A stretch of DNA of 64,000 nt from positions 1 through 64,000 of the forward strand of contig JASHOQ010000138.1 of the NCBI GenBank assembly GCA_030041045.1, written 5' to 3'. A model generated the notes under the pieces. That model was not told the DNA's origin. It made no database searches and saw nothing but the letters and a program-made list of their open reading frames with translations. This stretch comes from Acidobacteriaceae bacterium. GTDB lineage: Bacteria; Acidobacteriota; Terriglobia; Terriglobales; Acidobacteriaceae. The translations under genes were made by a program, and so were the position numbers. Shown piece by piece: positions 27,601-36,336 of this stretch (the first letter of the stretch is position 1; each line of letters starts with the position of its first letter).

Positions 27601-27952
27601 GGCAAAACGAGTCGATGGTAGAGATGCGCAGTTGCGCGGGAAGCTCAAGAAGATTCCAGCCGAGCGCCTGGGAATGCTCAAGGACGCGGCGCGCGAGGGG
27701 GCCGGGATCGCTCGCCGCCAGTTCATCGAGGATGCGGTGACGCATCTCTGCGGCGGCGGCGTTGGTAAAGGTTATAGCGACCACCTCCCCAGGCTGCTCG
27801 ACCTCCGCCAGCAAACGCAGAAATCGCTCAGCAAGAAGCGTGGTCTTGCCGGAGCCGGCCGGAGCGCATACCAGAACGGAGCGAGCGGGGTCGAGAGCGC
27901 GCTCACGCTGCACCAGGTCGGGAGGCTCCGACTGAAATGGGGCTTTACGCAT
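24689..27952 (-). CDS. addA: AddA-type UvrD/RecB helicase-nuclease
   Basis: A 1087-residue superfamily 1 helicase with a C-terminal RecB-like nuclease. Motifs in order: Walker A CAPAGSGKTT (29-38), AITFTNAAAAEMR (Ia), LLVDEFQDTS (II), VVGDPMQSIYFFR (III), ALTANFRT (IV), LMTIHKAKGLEFE (V), LLYVAASRARE (VI), then nuclease residues in GVAVHALLEE, VDRVFRAG, WWIVDYKTAHE and QLEAYAQFL. It should resect double-strand breaks with the AddB partner just upstream. The ATG at 27952 has a GAGGAG site 8 bases before it and overlaps the addB stop by 8 nt. The TTG at 27985 is a poorer choice. Confidence 0.93.
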   Translation of the reverse strand: MRKAPFQSEPPDLVQRERALDPARSVLVCAPAGSGKTTLLAERFLRLLAEVEQPGEVVAITFTNAAAAEMRHRILDELAASDPGPLARRVLEHSQALGWNLLELPAQLRISTIDSFCRELALLQPLLSNLGGALDIFEAPEELYRRAARRTLEEIGSGNSDLTAAIERLLLWRDNNWQETEDLLVNMLKDRDRWMHDFLLNRDPDWHALRTRLERPFGRAYSNDASPLRYTDGEWSIIRACFLLLRRAAGHLQVVFAETGAVDFTEVAQIALRVLRDEDGLSTDAALAVADGIRHLLVDEFQDTSRKQHRLLASLIAAWPEREGRTCFVVGDPMQSIYFFRDADAELFPRVEKFGLDLPGELPLIFDSVALTANFRTAPSLVNTLNEIFRQVFEADDGSGVPFTAAEPARQAAGALELPLRAASGPRLDLHVEFMPDIPRTGSDAEKDGIKQERAAAHDRQVGEIVELIRPHLQPMNEARAENLRIGNQNEKRKYRIAVLGRARTALAPVAGALRAAGIPFRAVELEPLKDRPEVLDALALARALLNPQDRVAWLGVLRAPWCALMLENLHRLVSADDEALLARAVPDLLAERLSRLSAEPRAAVERILAAFAWAQHLRAVQPSAALGAWVEQAWLALGGAHCVDAAGRANLDLLWRALDVLPAGEQDLLGPALDAALEKLTALPDPDADENCGVQLMTIHKAKGLEFEIVIVPELQAVPRHNEPKLLSWLERGVAEPDKSGEPTEFLVAPIAAKGADRSSAREWVDRVRRERERQELRRLLYVAASRAREQLHFFTRPAYKTAKDGSLTLAEPRESLLSTAWPALQTEIRERFRAWRAPAAPVVALAAAAEDTEPSASTPHGTLLRRLPHGVTASMAEAAAPASAPAIAGMGRLYQRHEGGLRSRALGVAVHALLEETTRLRASLEWDAVRAALPGFSSRVAAPMRSAGIDPAETVRMAAQAEEIALKATHDPIGAWILSPHRDAQSEIRWTGVAHGSLRTVQVDRVFRAGAEPQSQGDNTWWIVDYKTAHEAAGSPEDTLLKLRKEFAPQLEAYAQFLRNLHGADAPVRAGLYYPRFPAFDWWEI

Positions 27953-30764
27953 CAGTGGACTCCTCGTTTTCGGAGTCGTTTCCAATGCCGGCCTGCAATA
28001 TAGTCTCCTGAACGCGGCAGAGGGTGTGCAGGCCGCAGTTCTCGCAGGTATCCGGATACCGGCGCGGATCGACGGCCGCCCGGCCGGCGATGAACTCCGT
28101 TGCGCATCGCTCGATGTACTTTTTCCATTCTTGGAGCAGTTCCTGAGTGAGCGGCTTCTTAATCAGGTTCGAGTTTCCGCCGATCTTTCCGCGCAGGGTT
28201 GCCCGTGCGTCGGCGATGCGGCCGGTGAACTCCATGCTGCCGGTGCGCACTTTGGCGAAGACGAGCCCGCCGAGCCAGTAAAAGTCTTTGGCGGCGGCTT
28301 CATCTTGCGGACCGAGATTGAGTTTTTCCCGCAGCGCTTTGTCGAAGGCGAAGCAGGCATAGAGCGGCATCTGCACATCGTCGGGGCGGGGAAGGTCCCA
28401 GGATTGAGGCGTGATCGTTCCGGTCTTGTAGTCGATCAGGAGCAGCGAACCGTCGATGAAAAGGTCAACGCGGTCGAGGCGCAGATGCAGATCGAGTCCG
28501 GCGATATGGGCGTCGGTTTGAAACTCGGTCTCCGCGACGGAAAAGGAAATACGCGCCGCTTCAAAGCGAAGCCAGTCCGTAAGAAGCGTGATGAGGCGCG
28601 TCTCTTCGAGCGCGAGATATACCGGCGGCATGAAGGCGCGCGCGGCGGCGATGGATTGACTTGCGAGCGCCCCGCGCACGTGGATACGGACAAACTCTTC
28701 CAGCGTGTCGAGCTTGGCGAGCAAATCCGCGTGACTGCGGATTCCCTGCGGTGGAGAACCCCAGATGGAATGGAGCGCGGCGTGCAAAAGATTGCCGCGC
28801 TGCTTGGGCGTGAGGCCGGCCTGCGCGGGTTCCCATTTCTCCGCGCGAAGGCGTGCGACGGCGAAGGCTTTGAAAGGGCATTGCGACTGTGCAGTGAGCG
28901 CGCTGACGCCGTTGCGGAGCGGGCCCGCGGGGAAGGGAATTTGACTCGCGTCTTCAATCCAGATGGTCTCGGCAGCGTGCGCACGCGGCGCGACGAGCGC
29001 TTGGAAAAGCTGCTGCGGAGCGCCGGCGGTTTTGAGGATCAGGCGCGAGGGGCGCAGCTCCACGCCATCGGCCATGCGGGCGCAACTGAAATGAATTTCC
29101 GGCGCGGAGCGGAGCAGGCGATGGGTAACAGCTTCAGCCACGCGCCAATCGAGCAGCGCAGAGGCGTGGGGCATCTCCGCGTCCCGCTGCACGTCGAACG
29201 GGAGCAGTGGATGCGCGGAGCCGGCGGCGGGCCAGGCGTCTTCGCTGGCGTCGAGGAACCAGATACCGTCGGCTTCAAGGCCGGCCGACTCCGCGGGGCC
29301 GGCGATGAGAATGGGCGCATCTTCGGATTCGGGGGCAAAGAGCGTCTCACTCAAAGTGCGCTCCAGCGAGCCGAGAAATGCGCTCCAGCTCATCTGCCCG
29401 CCGGTAAAGCCCAGCGAGGCGCAGGCGTCGACGGCCTGTTCCCAGCGGCGCAGGACCTGGAACTCCGGGCTGGTGAGCGCGCGCCCCCCGGGCCAGCTTG
29501 CGCTCAGAAGCAGGCGGGCAGCGAGCTCAGCCCACGCGAGCGGACTGGCTTCATTGCGCGAAGACGCGTGCTCGCGCGTGAATTTGTCGAGAAGCAGGCG
29601 CGCCTGCCTGAAACGCGCAACCCACGCGGCGGGAAGAGGCTCCGGGACGTTCTGCGCAATGAAGTCGCGCAGAGGCCATAGCGTGCGCTCAAGGCCGCGG
29701 CGGCGCAGGGCGCGCATGAAAGCGAAGAGGGCGCGGGACTCTTCATCATCGGCAGCAAGCTGGCCGGTGGAGATGAGCCAATCGAGCTCGTGCTCTTCAA
29801 TGGGTGCGTCGAGCCAGCGCAGAATGAGCAGCGCGCCGCGAGCCAGCGCAATCTGGCCGAGCGGAACGCCGAGCGAGAACTCAACGAGAGGCGATGCGGG
29901 CGCAGAGTTTACCCGGTCGCGGAGAAATCGCGAGAAGGCGCGCTCGATTTCGCCGCGCCGCGCGGCCGCTTGCTGGGTGACGACGAGCAGGCGCGCACGG
30001 GGAGTCGCGATGAGCTGCTCCGCGCACCAGAGCGCGCAGGCCGCGAGCTCGGCGGATTGGTCCGGGGCCCGATAGAACGAGATTTGCTGCGCAATCTCCG
30101 CGCGTGGAGCTTCGCGCCAGCTTCCCCAGGCGGTGAAAAGCTCGCGCTGGATAGGCAGCATGCGATCGAAGCCGGCGAGCAGGAGCGGAGGACGCGATGA
30201 AGAATCGGATGTGAGCGCAGGGACGAGCTCGAGCGGCAGGCGCGCGCCGCTCAAGAAGCCGCCGCTGCGACAGGCGTCGTCGAAGGCTGCGAGCCAGCGG
30301 CTGAAGGCTGCGGCATCCTGTTGCCAGTCTGCTCTTGCGCCGGGGCGGAGAAAGCGCGGCGCATAGAAGCAAAGGAGGCGATGCGCGTCCGTTGCCAGCC
30401 CCGCAATACGATGGAGCGGCCCGGGGAGCCATGCCGAGCTCGTGTCCGCAGCGATGATCCCGGCCCAGAGGGATTGCTCCTGCAGCGGGCTGAGCACCAT
30501 ACGCGGATCGAGGCGCGGATCGGGGCGCGCATCGGGCATCCGCTGCTGCCAGGCGTCGCGCACGAAGCTCTCCCACGGCTGAATGTTGGGAGCGGGCCAG
30601 GCGGTGAGGCCCTCAGCGCGGCGCGCGCGATGAAAGGCAGCGGTAAGCGCGCGGGCGGCACGTTCGCTGGAGGCGACGACGATGCCGCCGCCGGCGAGGC
30701 CTTCGTTGAGCCACGATTCCAGAGGAGAATGCGGCGCGGACCCAGCGTTCGATTGAGCTCCCAT
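27945..30764 (-). CDS. addB: AddB-type nuclease subunit with Fe-S cluster
   Basis: About 939 residues from the ATG at 30764 (the frame stays open further upstream but overlaps the divergent SCO gene). The N-terminal part resembles an inactivated helicase, as in AddB. The C-terminal PD-(D/E)XK nuclease shows DRVDLFIDGSLLLIDYKTG. The four iron-sulfur cysteines are likely in SQCPFKAFAV and DTCENCGLHTLCRVQE. Gene order addB-addA with overlapping ends is standard. Together they form the AddAB complex that processes DNA ends for RecA-dependent repair. The exact start is the least certain point. Confidence 0.88.
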   Translation of the reverse strand: MGAQSNAGSAPHSPLESWLNEGLAGGGIVVASSERAARALTAAFHRARRAEGLTAWPAPNIQPWESFVRDAWQQRMPDARPDPRLDPRMVLSPLQEQSLWAGIIAADTSSAWLPGPLHRIAGLATDAHRLLCFYAPRFLRPGARADWQQDAAAFSRWLAAFDDACRSGGFLSGARLPLELVPALTSDSSSRPPLLLAGFDRMLPIQRELFTAWGSWREAPRAEIAQQISFYRAPDQSAELAACALWCAEQLIATPRARLLVVTQQAAARRGEIERAFSRFLRDRVNSAPASPLVEFSLGVPLGQIALARGALLILRWLDAPIEEHELDWLISTGQLAADDEESRALFAFMRALRRRGLERTLWPLRDFIAQNVPEPLPAAWVARFRQARLLLDKFTREHASSRNEASPLAWAELAARLLLSASWPGGRALTSPEFQVLRRWEQAVDACASLGFTGGQMSWSAFLGSLERTLSETLFAPESEDAPILIAGPAESAGLEADGIWFLDASEDAWPAAGSAHPLLPFDVQRDAEMPHASALLDWRVAEAVTHRLLRSAPEIHFSCARMADGVELRPSRLILKTAGAPQQLFQALVAPRAHAAETIWIEDASQIPFPAGPLRNGVSALTAQSQCPFKAFAVARLRAEKWEPAQAGLTPKQRGNLLHAALHSIWGSPPQGIRSHADLLAKLDTLEEFVRIHVRGALASQSIAAARAFMPPVYLALEETRLITLLTDWLRFEAARISFSVAETEFQTDAHIAGLDLHLRLDRVDLFIDGSLLLIDYKTGTITPQSWDLPRPDDVQMPLYACFAFDKALREKLNLGPQDEAAAKDFYWLGGLVFAKVRTGSMEFTGRIADARATLRGKIGGNSNLIKKPLTQELLQEWKKYIERCATEFIAGRAAVDPRRYPDTCENCGLHTLCRVQETILQAGIGNDSENEESTDA

Positions 30765-30912
30765 TCCAGCGTTATACCGCAGCGAACTCGAGGGCCGCCA
30801 ATTGGCGATTGTGGAGGCCGGACGGCAGATTCGCAGTGCGGGAAAACGCAAAAGCGCAATCGCGATGCGGCGGGAAGCGTGGTCAGTCCACGGTTGTACA
30901 CTAGAGGGCGTG

Positions 30913-31815
30913 ATGCGGATTTTTTTTATAAGCACGCTTTTGTCTCTGGCCGCGTTTGCTGGGTGCCGTTCCGGGCCGCCGACGGAGCAGCCGGGCGCGC
31001 AAAACGCGGGCGTGAAGGTGTACCACCTGCGCGGCAAGGTGATGAACACGAATGCGGCCACGGGCGAGGTGACGGTGGCGCATGAAGCCATTCCCGGCTT
31101 CATGGACGCGATGACCATGCCGTACAAGCTGAAGGATCCCGGAATCCTGAGCGAGTTGCATCCGGGCGACGAGATTACGGCGGACCTGCTGGTGCCGCAG
31201 TCGGGCGATGCGGACCCGGTACTCGATCACATCGTGGTGATCGCACAGGCCAAGCCGGATTACCGGCCGACGGTGATTTACCACGTGCCGGAGCCGGGCG
31301 ACCAGGTTCCGGATTTCGCGCTGCGCAACCAGGACGGGCGCGCGATTCATCTGGACCAGTTCCGCGGCAAGACGCTGCTGATCACCTTTATTTACACGCG
31401 CTGCCCGCTGCCGAATTTCTGCCCGCTGGTGACACATAACTTCGCCGTCATCGACAGGCAGCTCGCCGCCGATCCATCGCTCTATAAGAAGACGCACCTT
31501 TTGAGCGTGAGCTTCGATCCAGACCACGACACGCCGGCCCGCCTGCGCGCGTATGGGGCGACGTATATTGGCAGCGACGCGAAGAGCGCATTTGCGCACT
31601 GGGATTTTGCCGTGCCGACCAAGCGCGAGCTCACGGAGATGGCGAAATACTTCGATGTAGGCGTGACCAACGGCGCCAACGACACCATCACGCACACACT
31701 CTCAACCACGCTGATCGGGCCGCACGGCAAAGTGGCGCAGTATTATCCCGGCAACGAGTGGACGCCGGACCAGGTGCTGAGCGACGTGAAGCGCGTGGCC
31801 ATGCAAGCCGGTTGA
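30913..31815 (+). CDS. SCO1/SenC-family copper protein with N-terminal copper-binding-like domain
   Basis: A 300-residue predicted lipoprotein (lipobox FAGC, near residue 18). Residues about 35-120 resemble the CusF-like copper-binding domain, with PGFMDAMTMPYKLKDP. Residues about 140-295 form the thioredoxin-like SCO domain: VPDFALRNQDGR, then FIYTRCPLPNFCPLV, SFDPDHDTPARL and the metal-binding His in THTLSTTLIG. The two cysteines are five residues apart rather than the CxxxC of mitochondrial SCO. The likely role is copper delivery to cytochrome oxidase or thiol redox in the periplasm. It is divergent from addB, with starts about 150 bp apart. Confidence 0.88.
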   Translation: MRIFFISTLLSLAAFAGCRSGPPTEQPGAQNAGVKVYHLRGKVMNTNAATGEVTVAHEAIPGFMDAMTMPYKLKDPGILSELHPGDEITADLLVPQSGDADPVLDHIVVIAQAKPDYRPTVIYHVPEPGDQVPDFALRNQDGRAIHLDQFRGKTLLITFIYTRCPLPNFCPLVTHNFAVIDRQLAADPSLYKKTHLLSVSFDPDHDTPARLRAYGATYIGSDAKSAFAHWDFAVPTKRELTEMAKYFDVGVTNGANDTITHTLSTTLIGPHGKVAQYYPGNEWTPDQVLSDVKRVAMQAG

Positions 31816-31875
31816 GGTACACGGCAGCGCGATAGGGCGCGGCAGAATGCGACGAGGCTGGCAAGGAGTGGATGG

Positions 31876-32958
31876 ATGAGTGAGGCATTGAAGATTCCCA
31901 GGGGCGGGGATCTGGATTTTCTGGCGCTGGGCGGAATCGTCCACCGGCTCGATCCGGGGATCGTTCCGTTTCGCAAGGCCACCGAGTGCAAGATTCACGT
32001 AAGCGGCGGCGAGTTCAACGTGGCCGCGAACCTTTCCGACTGCTTCAAGATGAAGACGGCGATTGTGTCGGCGATGGTGAATTATCCCATCGGCGATTTG
32101 ATTGCCGAGCGCGTGCGCGCCATGGGCGTGAGGCCGATCTACAAGCACTTCGAGCACAACGGGGCCACGGGCCCGAACATGGCCACGGTCTACAGCGACC
32201 GCGGATTCGGCGTTCGCCCGCCGGTGGTGTTTTATAACCGCGCCCACGAAGCGGCGGCGCAACTCAAGCCGGGCGATTTCGACTGGAAGGCGATTTTTTC
32301 CGGAGGCGTGCGCTGGGTTCACTGCGGAGGGCTGTTTGCTGCGCTCTCAGCCAGCACGGCCGCGCTGGCCGCGGAGATGATGCGGGAAGCCAAGGCTGCG
32401 GGCGCCGTGACTTCGTTCGACCTGAATTTTCGCGAGAAGCTGTGGAAGGTTTCGGGCGGCATCGACCGCGCGGTGGAGACCATCGGGAAGATCGTGGAAA
32501 ACGTGGATGTGCTGGTGGGCAACGAAGAGGATCTGCAGAAGGGGCTGGGCATACCCGGGCCGGAGGTCGAGGCGAAGTCGAAGCTCGACCCGAGCCTGTT
32601 CTTTGCCATGATCGACCGGGTGGTGAAGAAGCTTCCGCAGGCGAAGGTGGTGGCGACCACGCTGCGCGAGGTGCACTCGACAAACCGGCACAGCTGGAGC
32701 GCGGTGGCGTGGGTGAATGGGAAGGCTTACGCCGCGCCGACGGCCGAACTCGATGTCTACGATCGCGTGGGCGGAGGCGATGGATTTGCGGCCGGCTTTT
32801 TTTACGGGCTGCTGACCGGCGAGGCGCCGGAAGAGGCTCTGAAGCTGGGCTGGGCGCACGGGGCGCTGCTGACCACGTTCCCAGGCGACACGACCATGGC
32901 CACCCTGGACCAGGTGCGCGCGTTCGCCAAGGGAGGGTCGGCGCGGATTCAACGATGA
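31876..32958 (+). CDS. PfkB-family carbohydrate kinase (2-keto-3-deoxygluconate kinase-like)
   Basis: A 360-residue ribokinase-type kinase. It shows the substrate-binding GG in HVSGGEFNVAANLSD and the C-terminal PfkB signature DVYDRVGGGDGFAAGFFYG, whose Asp is the catalytic base. SFDLNFREKLW resembles the core of KDG kinases, which feed pectin- and uronate-derived sugars into the Entner-Doudoroff route. Substrate assignment is by resemblance only. The stop codon abuts a heptamer repeat array. It stands 60 bp after the SCO gene and may be co-transcribed. Confidence 0.85.
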   Translation: MSEALKIPRGGDLDFLALGGIVHRLDPGIVPFRKATECKIHVSGGEFNVAANLSDCFKMKTAIVSAMVNYPIGDLIAERVRAMGVRPIYKHFEHNGATGPNMATVYSDRGFGVRPPVVFYNRAHEAAAQLKPGDFDWKAIFSGGVRWVHCGGLFAALSASTAALAAEMMREAKAAGAVTSFDLNFREKLWKVSGGIDRAVETIGKIVENVDVLVGNEEDLQKGLGIPGPEVEAKSKLDPSLFFAMIDRVVKKLPQAKVVATTLREVHSTNRHSWSAVAWVNGKAYAAPTAELDVYDRVGGGDGFAAGFFYGLLTGEAPEEALKLGWAHGALLTTFPGDTTMATLDQVRAFAKGGSARIQR

Positions 32959-33041
32959 CAGTGGTCAGTGGTCAGTGATCAGTGGTCAGCCTCAGGGCCG
33001 GCGATTGAGACTGATCACTGTTCACTGATCACTGATCACTG
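32959..33041. repeat. RTCAG heptamer array forming a 31-bp hairpin
   Basis: The left arm (32959-32989) is four heptamers CAGTGRT plus CAG. The right arm (33011-33041) is CTG plus four heptamers WTCACTG. The arms are complementary along 31 positions, with G-T wobbles and one mismatch, around a 21-base loop. It starts right after the kinase stop codon and could act as a terminator or be a spreading repeat. Confidence 0.75.
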
Positions 33042-33089
33042 CCTGCTGCCAACTGATATTCTTGCCGTGCGGAAAGTGGGAGGTTGGGC

Positions 33090-33470
33090 ATGGCAAAAGT
33101 CACCCTAGTGTTTGCGGTGCTGCTCATCGTGCTGGGATTTGTGGGGTATCTCGGCACTGGGCACCAACATCCGACGGCGCTGATTCCTGCGTGGTTTGGC
33201 GTGGCACTGGGATTCGGAGGGCTGCTCGCCATCAGTCCCAGCGAGACCCGGCGCAAAATCTTCGCTCATATAAATGTCACCGTGGGCGTGATCGGTTTCA
33301 TCGGCGCCATTGCCTCGGCCCTGCACGAGTACGGGCACGCACGCTCGCTGGGCGAGAGTCCCGATGCCAAAGCGCTCACCGCGCAGCTGGTGATGGCCGG
33401 CCTGCTGCTGATTTATGTGAATCTTTGCGTGCGCTCATTCATCCAAACACGAAAGTCTCGTAAAGAATAA
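33090..33470 (+). CDS. Small integral membrane protein, unknown function
   Basis: A 126-residue protein with about four hydrophobic segments: VTLVFAVLLIVLGFVGYL, LIPAWFGVALGFGGLLAI, VTVGVIGFIGAIASAL and LVMAGLLLIYVNLCV. The ATG at 33090 is set by a GGGAGG site seven bases upstream; the TTG six bases earlier would sit on that site. The ABC exporter starts four bases after its stop, so the two genes are very likely one operon and perhaps work together. No known family is recognised with confidence. Confidence 0.75.
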   Translation: MAKVTLVFAVLLIVLGFVGYLGTGHQHPTALIPAWFGVALGFGGLLAISPSETRRKIFAHINVTVGVIGFIGAIASALHEYGHARSLGESPDAKALTAQLVMAGLLLIYVNLCVRSFIQTRKSRKE

Positions 33471-33474
33471 AAGC

Positions 33475-35358
33475 ATGGGCGCGATGCGTGGCAGCGGATT
33501 GGGGATGGGCATGCGCGCGGAGCGCACGCAGCACGGCCGCGGCGCGCGCGCGGGAGCGGAGGAGAAGCCGAAGAAGAAGACGGATTACCGGAAGGCGATG
33601 CCGGAGATCTGGAGGCTGGTGCGGCCGCGGAAATGGCTGCTGCTTCTGGGACTGGCGCTGGTGGCCATCAATCGCGTCGCCGGCCTGGTGCTGCCGTATG
33701 TTTCCAGGCCGTTTGTCAACGTGGTGCTCAAACAGCATAACGGCGCCAGGCTGATCCCGCTGGTGGCCGCCGTACTGGTAGCCACGTTTATCCAGGCGAT
33801 CACTTCGTTTTCCAACACGCAACTGCTGTCGAAGGCGGCGCAGCGCATGATCGCCGATCTGCGCCAGGAGGTGCAGAGGCACGTGGGCCTGCTTTCCGTG
33901 AGCTTTTATGACGCCAACCGCAGCGGCCTGCTGGTGTCGCGCATCATGAGCGACGTGGAAGGCGTGCGCAACCTCATCGGCACGGGACTGGTGGAATTCG
34001 TAGGCGGGCTGCTGACGGCGGCCATGGCATTCCTTTTCCTGCTGCACCGCGCTCCGAAGATGACGCTAATCGTTTTCTCGGTGATCGGCATCTTTGTTTT
34101 CGTTCTGCAGTATGCCTTCAAGACCATCCGTCCCATCTTCCGCGAGCGATCGAAGATCAACGGCGAAGTCACGGGACGGCTGACCGAGTCGCTGGGCGGT
34201 GTGCGCGTGGTGAAGGGCTACCACGCCGAGGAGCGCGAGGCGGAAGTCTTCAAGGTGGGCGTGCTGCGCCTGCTGGAAAATGTGATGAAGACGCTGACCA
34301 TGACCAGCGTGATGTCGATGACCGCGACCACGGTGCTGGGAATCGTTGGCGCGCTGGTGATGCTGCTCGGCGGGCGCCTGGCTTTGCACAACCAGATGGA
34401 TGACGGCACCTATATCCAGTACACCATGTTTCTGGCGTTCATGATTGCGCCGGTGATTCAGGTGGTGAATATCGGCACGCAACTGACCGAAGCCGTGGCG
34501 GGAATCGATCGCACCATGGAGATCCTCTCAGAGAAGGACGAATTCAGCGATCCCAAACGCACGGTCAAGATGGGCGAAATCACGGGGACGGTGCGCTTTG
34601 AGGACGTGGAGTTTGCCTACGATCCGGAGAAGCCGGTACTGCACGGAATAAGCTTTCTGGCCCGGCCGGGCACGGTGACCGCGCTGGTGGGCTCGTCGGG
34701 GTCGGGTAAATCGACCATCATCAGCCTGGTGTGCGCCTTCCACACGCCGCAAAAGGGAGCGGTGCTGGTGGACGGCATCGACCTTGCCACCGTTGACCTG
34801 AACACCTACCGTTCACAGTTAGGCGTGGTGCTGCAGGACTCGTTCCTGTTCGACGGCACCATCCGCGAGAACATTCTGTTTTCGCATCCCGCAGCGAGCA
34901 CGGAACAATTTTTGGCCGCCTGCCGCACGGCGCGGGTGGACGAGTTTGCGGAGCGGTATCCCGAGGGGTACGACACGGTTGTGGGCGAGCGCGGCGTGAA
35001 GCTCTCCGGCGGGCAGCGGCAGAGGCTTTCGATCGCGCGCGCGCTGCTGGCCGCACCGCGCATCCTGATTCTGGACGAAGCCACCAGCTCGCTCGACTCC
35101 GAGTCCGAGGCGATGATCCAGGCGGGTTTAGGCCAGCTGATGCAGGGGCGGACAACTTTCGTGATCGCGCACCGGCTTTCGACCATCCGCCGCGCCGATC
35201 AGATCCTGGTGGTGGAAGAGGGACGCATCGTGGAGCGGGGCAACCATGCGGAGCTGTTTGCCCTGGGCGGGCGCTACTTCGACCTCTACACGCGGCAGCA
35301 CGGGCTCGAAGCCAACCTGTTCCTGGCGCCCGGTGAAGGCGACACCATACCGGCATAG
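33475..35358 (+). CDS. ABC exporter, fused permease-ATPase (MsbA/MdlB type)
   Basis: A 627-residue half-transporter. A basic, Gly-rich N-terminal tail (1-40) is followed by six membrane helices (about 55-345) and an ATPase domain with Walker A GSSGSGKST, Q-loop VVLQDSFLFDG, signature LSGGQRQRLSIARALL, Walker B ILILDEATSSLD and the switch His in VIAHRLSTI. As a homodimer it would export a lipid, peptide or drug. The adjacent small membrane protein might be an accessory subunit. Substrate unknown. Confidence 0.93.
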   Translation: MGAMRGSGLGMGMRAERTQHGRGARAGAEEKPKKKTDYRKAMPEIWRLVRPRKWLLLLGLALVAINRVAGLVLPYVSRPFVNVVLKQHNGARLIPLVAAVLVATFIQAITSFSNTQLLSKAAQRMIADLRQEVQRHVGLLSVSFYDANRSGLLVSRIMSDVEGVRNLIGTGLVEFVGGLLTAAMAFLFLLHRAPKMTLIVFSVIGIFVFVLQYAFKTIRPIFRERSKINGEVTGRLTESLGGVRVVKGYHAEEREAEVFKVGVLRLLENVMKTLTMTSVMSMTATTVLGIVGALVMLLGGRLALHNQMDDGTYIQYTMFLAFMIAPVIQVVNIGTQLTEAVAGIDRTMEILSEKDEFSDPKRTVKMGEITGTVRFEDVEFAYDPEKPVLHGISFLARPGTVTALVGSSGSGKSTIISLVCAFHTPQKGAVLVDGIDLATVDLNTYRSQLGVVLQDSFLFDGTIRENILFSHPAASTEQFLAACRTARVDEFAERYPEGYDTVVGERGVKLSGGQRQRLSIARALLAAPRILILDEATSSLDSESEAMIQAGLGQLMQGRTTFVIAHRLSTIRRADQILVVEEGRIVERGNHAELFALGGRYFDLYTRQHGLEANLFLAPGEGDTIPA

Positions 35359-35520
35359 ATTTTGAGAAACGCCTTCTCTTCGAGGTTTGTCAGTCGTCCC
35401 CAGATTCCCCAGCAGCTACCCATTTGAGGTTCCCGGCGCGATCAGCTCCGCTTTCTTGACACCCGGTCCCGTATTCTGAGAAGCTGGAAATGCAGTCAAA
35501 AGGCGGAATCGAGGACCGCA

Positions 35521-36336
35521 ATGCGAGACGCCGCACCGCACGGAACCTACAAAGTTCAGGCCCTTGACCGGGCCTTTGCCGTACTGGATTTGCTTGGTGA
35601 AAGCGACACGCCGCTGGGTCTGGCGCAGGTGGCTTCGTCGCTGCAACTGCACAAGAGCACGGCGCACCGCTTCCTGATGGTTCTGGAGCGGCACCGGATG
35701 GTGGAGCGCACCGCGCACGGGAAATTCCGGCTGGGGCTGCGGCTCTTTGACTTCGGCAACCGGGCGATTGAGCAATACGATCTGCGCGAGCGCGCACAGC
35801 CGCACCTGCGCCGGCTGGTGGCGGAGACGGAAGAGACCGCGCATCTGGCGCTGCTGGAAGCGGCGCGCGTGATTTACATCGACAAGATCGAGCCCACGCG
35901 CTCGGTGCGCATGATTACGCGCATCGGCGCCAGCAATCCCGTGCATTGCACCTCGGTGGGCAAGGCGATTCTGGCGTTTCTGCCGCCGGAGCGCGCGGCG
36001 GAAGTGGTGCGCCGCATCCGCTTCGAGCGGCCGACGCATCGCACCATATCCACGCCGGAGGCGCTGCGCGCGGAGATGGAAAAGACGCGGCGGCGCGGCT
36101 ACGCGGTGGACGACGAAGAGCTGGAAGAAGGGCTGCGCTGCATTGCGGTGCCGCTGCTCGATGCGCAACGGCAGCCGGTGGCGGCCATCAGCGTCTCCGG
36201 GCCTTCGTTCCGGGTGACGGCGCAGAAGCTGCCCTCGATTGCCAATCATCTGCTGCAGTGCGTGCGCGGCATCTCCGTGGACATGGGGTATGTTTCCGGC
36301 AGAAGCGCGACTCGTCCAGCGGCGCTCACGGCCTGA
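35521..36336 (+). CDS. IclR-family transcriptional regulator
   Basis: A 271-residue regulator. The N-terminal winged helix runs from VQALDRAFAVLDLLGE to LQLHKSTAHRFLMVLERHRM, and the C-terminal effector domain includes HCTSVGKAILAFLPPE and GLRCIAVPLLDAQRQPVAAIS, both typical of IclR. Such proteins often control sugar-acid and aromatic catabolism. The KDG-kinase-like gene 3 kb upstream is a possible but unproven target. No partner gene is directly adjacent. Confidence 0.93.
   Translation: MRDAAPHGTYKVQALDRAFAVLDLLGESDTPLGLAQVASSLQLHKSTAHRFLMVLERHRMVERTAHGKFRLGLRLFDFGNRAIEQYDLRERAQPHLRRLVAETEETAHLALLEAARVIYIDKIEPTRSVRMITRIGASNPVHCTSVGKAILAFLPPERAAEVVRRIRFERPTHRTISTPEALRAEMEKTRRRGYAVDDEELEEGLRCIAVPLLDAQRQPVAAISVSGPSFRVTAQKLPSIANHLLQCVRGISVDMGYVSGRSATRPAALTA

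Noticed and set aside
24857-28003. Plus-strand open frame of 1048 codons
   Set aside because: It mirrors the addA gene, which has all helicase and nuclease motifs. The composition is repetitive and domain-free.
32959-33041. CRISPR array
   Set aside because: Units are only seven bases, contiguous without spacers, and no cas genes are present.
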